Assembly (NCBI GenBank): GCA_034117945.1
Contig: JAXEOR010000184.1
Coordinates: forward strand, 1 to 5,075
Source: SIG438 sp034117945
GTDB lineage: Bacteria > Bacillota > Clostridia > HGM11514
Reading direction: 5' to 3'
DNA length: 5,075 bases
Below are positions 5,063 to 5,075 of the stretch, one piece after another. The position numbers and the translations under genes were made by a program. The notes beneath the pieces were generated by a model. That model was not told the origin of the DNA and made no database searches. It saw only the letters and a list, made by a program, of their open reading frames with translations. How positions within the stretch are numbered: position 1 is the first letter of the stretch; every line of letters begins with the position of its first letter.

Positions 5063-5075
5063 ACTGTGAGATTTG

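Noticed and set aside
5028..5075. Start of a T-box or SAM-type riboswitch after nifS
   Set aside because: The stem alone is visible; none of the defining conserved boxes of these classes can be seen before the window ends.
1..5075. Mobile elements, CRISPR arrays, tRNA/rRNA genes or a defence island
   Set aside because: No direct repeat series, transposase or phage motif, tRNA-like cloverleaf or accessory gene cluster is visible; the content is housekeeping genes.

Overview
The window looks like ordinary core chromosome from an anaerobic member of the Bacillota, most likely class Clostridia. The evidence is an Rnf complex subunit, a NifS-class cysteine desulfurase, a long Firmicutes-type AsnB, strong GGAGG-type ribosome binding sites, sigma-A-like promoters in AT-rich gaps and moderate overall base composition. 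This placement is inference from gene content; no marker here fixes a genus. I see no insertion sequence, phage gene, CRISPR array, tRNA or rRNA.

Layout. Bases 1-512 (minus strand) hold the first 170 codons of rnfC, cut by the left edge. An 89-base gap contains the intrinsic terminator of yebC and a second hairpin partly overlapping its T-tract. yebC (602-1327, minus) encodes a YebC/TACO1-family translation factor with a near-perfect promoter. Bases 1328-1534 form a divergent intergenic region with the yebC promoter, a 12-bp palindrome and an extended -10 promoter for asnB. asnB (1535-3361, plus) encodes glutamine-hydrolysing asparagine synthetase and is followed by a GC-rich terminator-like hairpin. 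A small 81-codon gene (3495-3740, plus), probably of the YkuS/UPF0180 type, comes next, with its ribosome binding site inside an inverted repeat. nifS (3843-5027, plus) has its own promoter, a 15-base palindrome at the predicted transcription start and a tiny upstream reading frame whose stop overlaps the nifS start. The last 48 bases contain an inverted repeat of unknown role.

How the genes relate. They do not form one pathway. rnfC begins an electron-transport gene set lying left of the window. yebC is a translation housekeeping gene. asnB makes asparagine, and nifS supplies sulfur for Fe-S clusters and tRNA thiolation. Promoters and terminators between them suggest mostly separate transcription units: yebC alone, asnB alone or with the small gene, and nifS starting a new unit that may continue to the right. 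No novel multi-gene system is visible. The points worth a second look are regulatory: the nifS leader, the hidden ribosome binding site of the small gene, and the missing promoter for rnfC.
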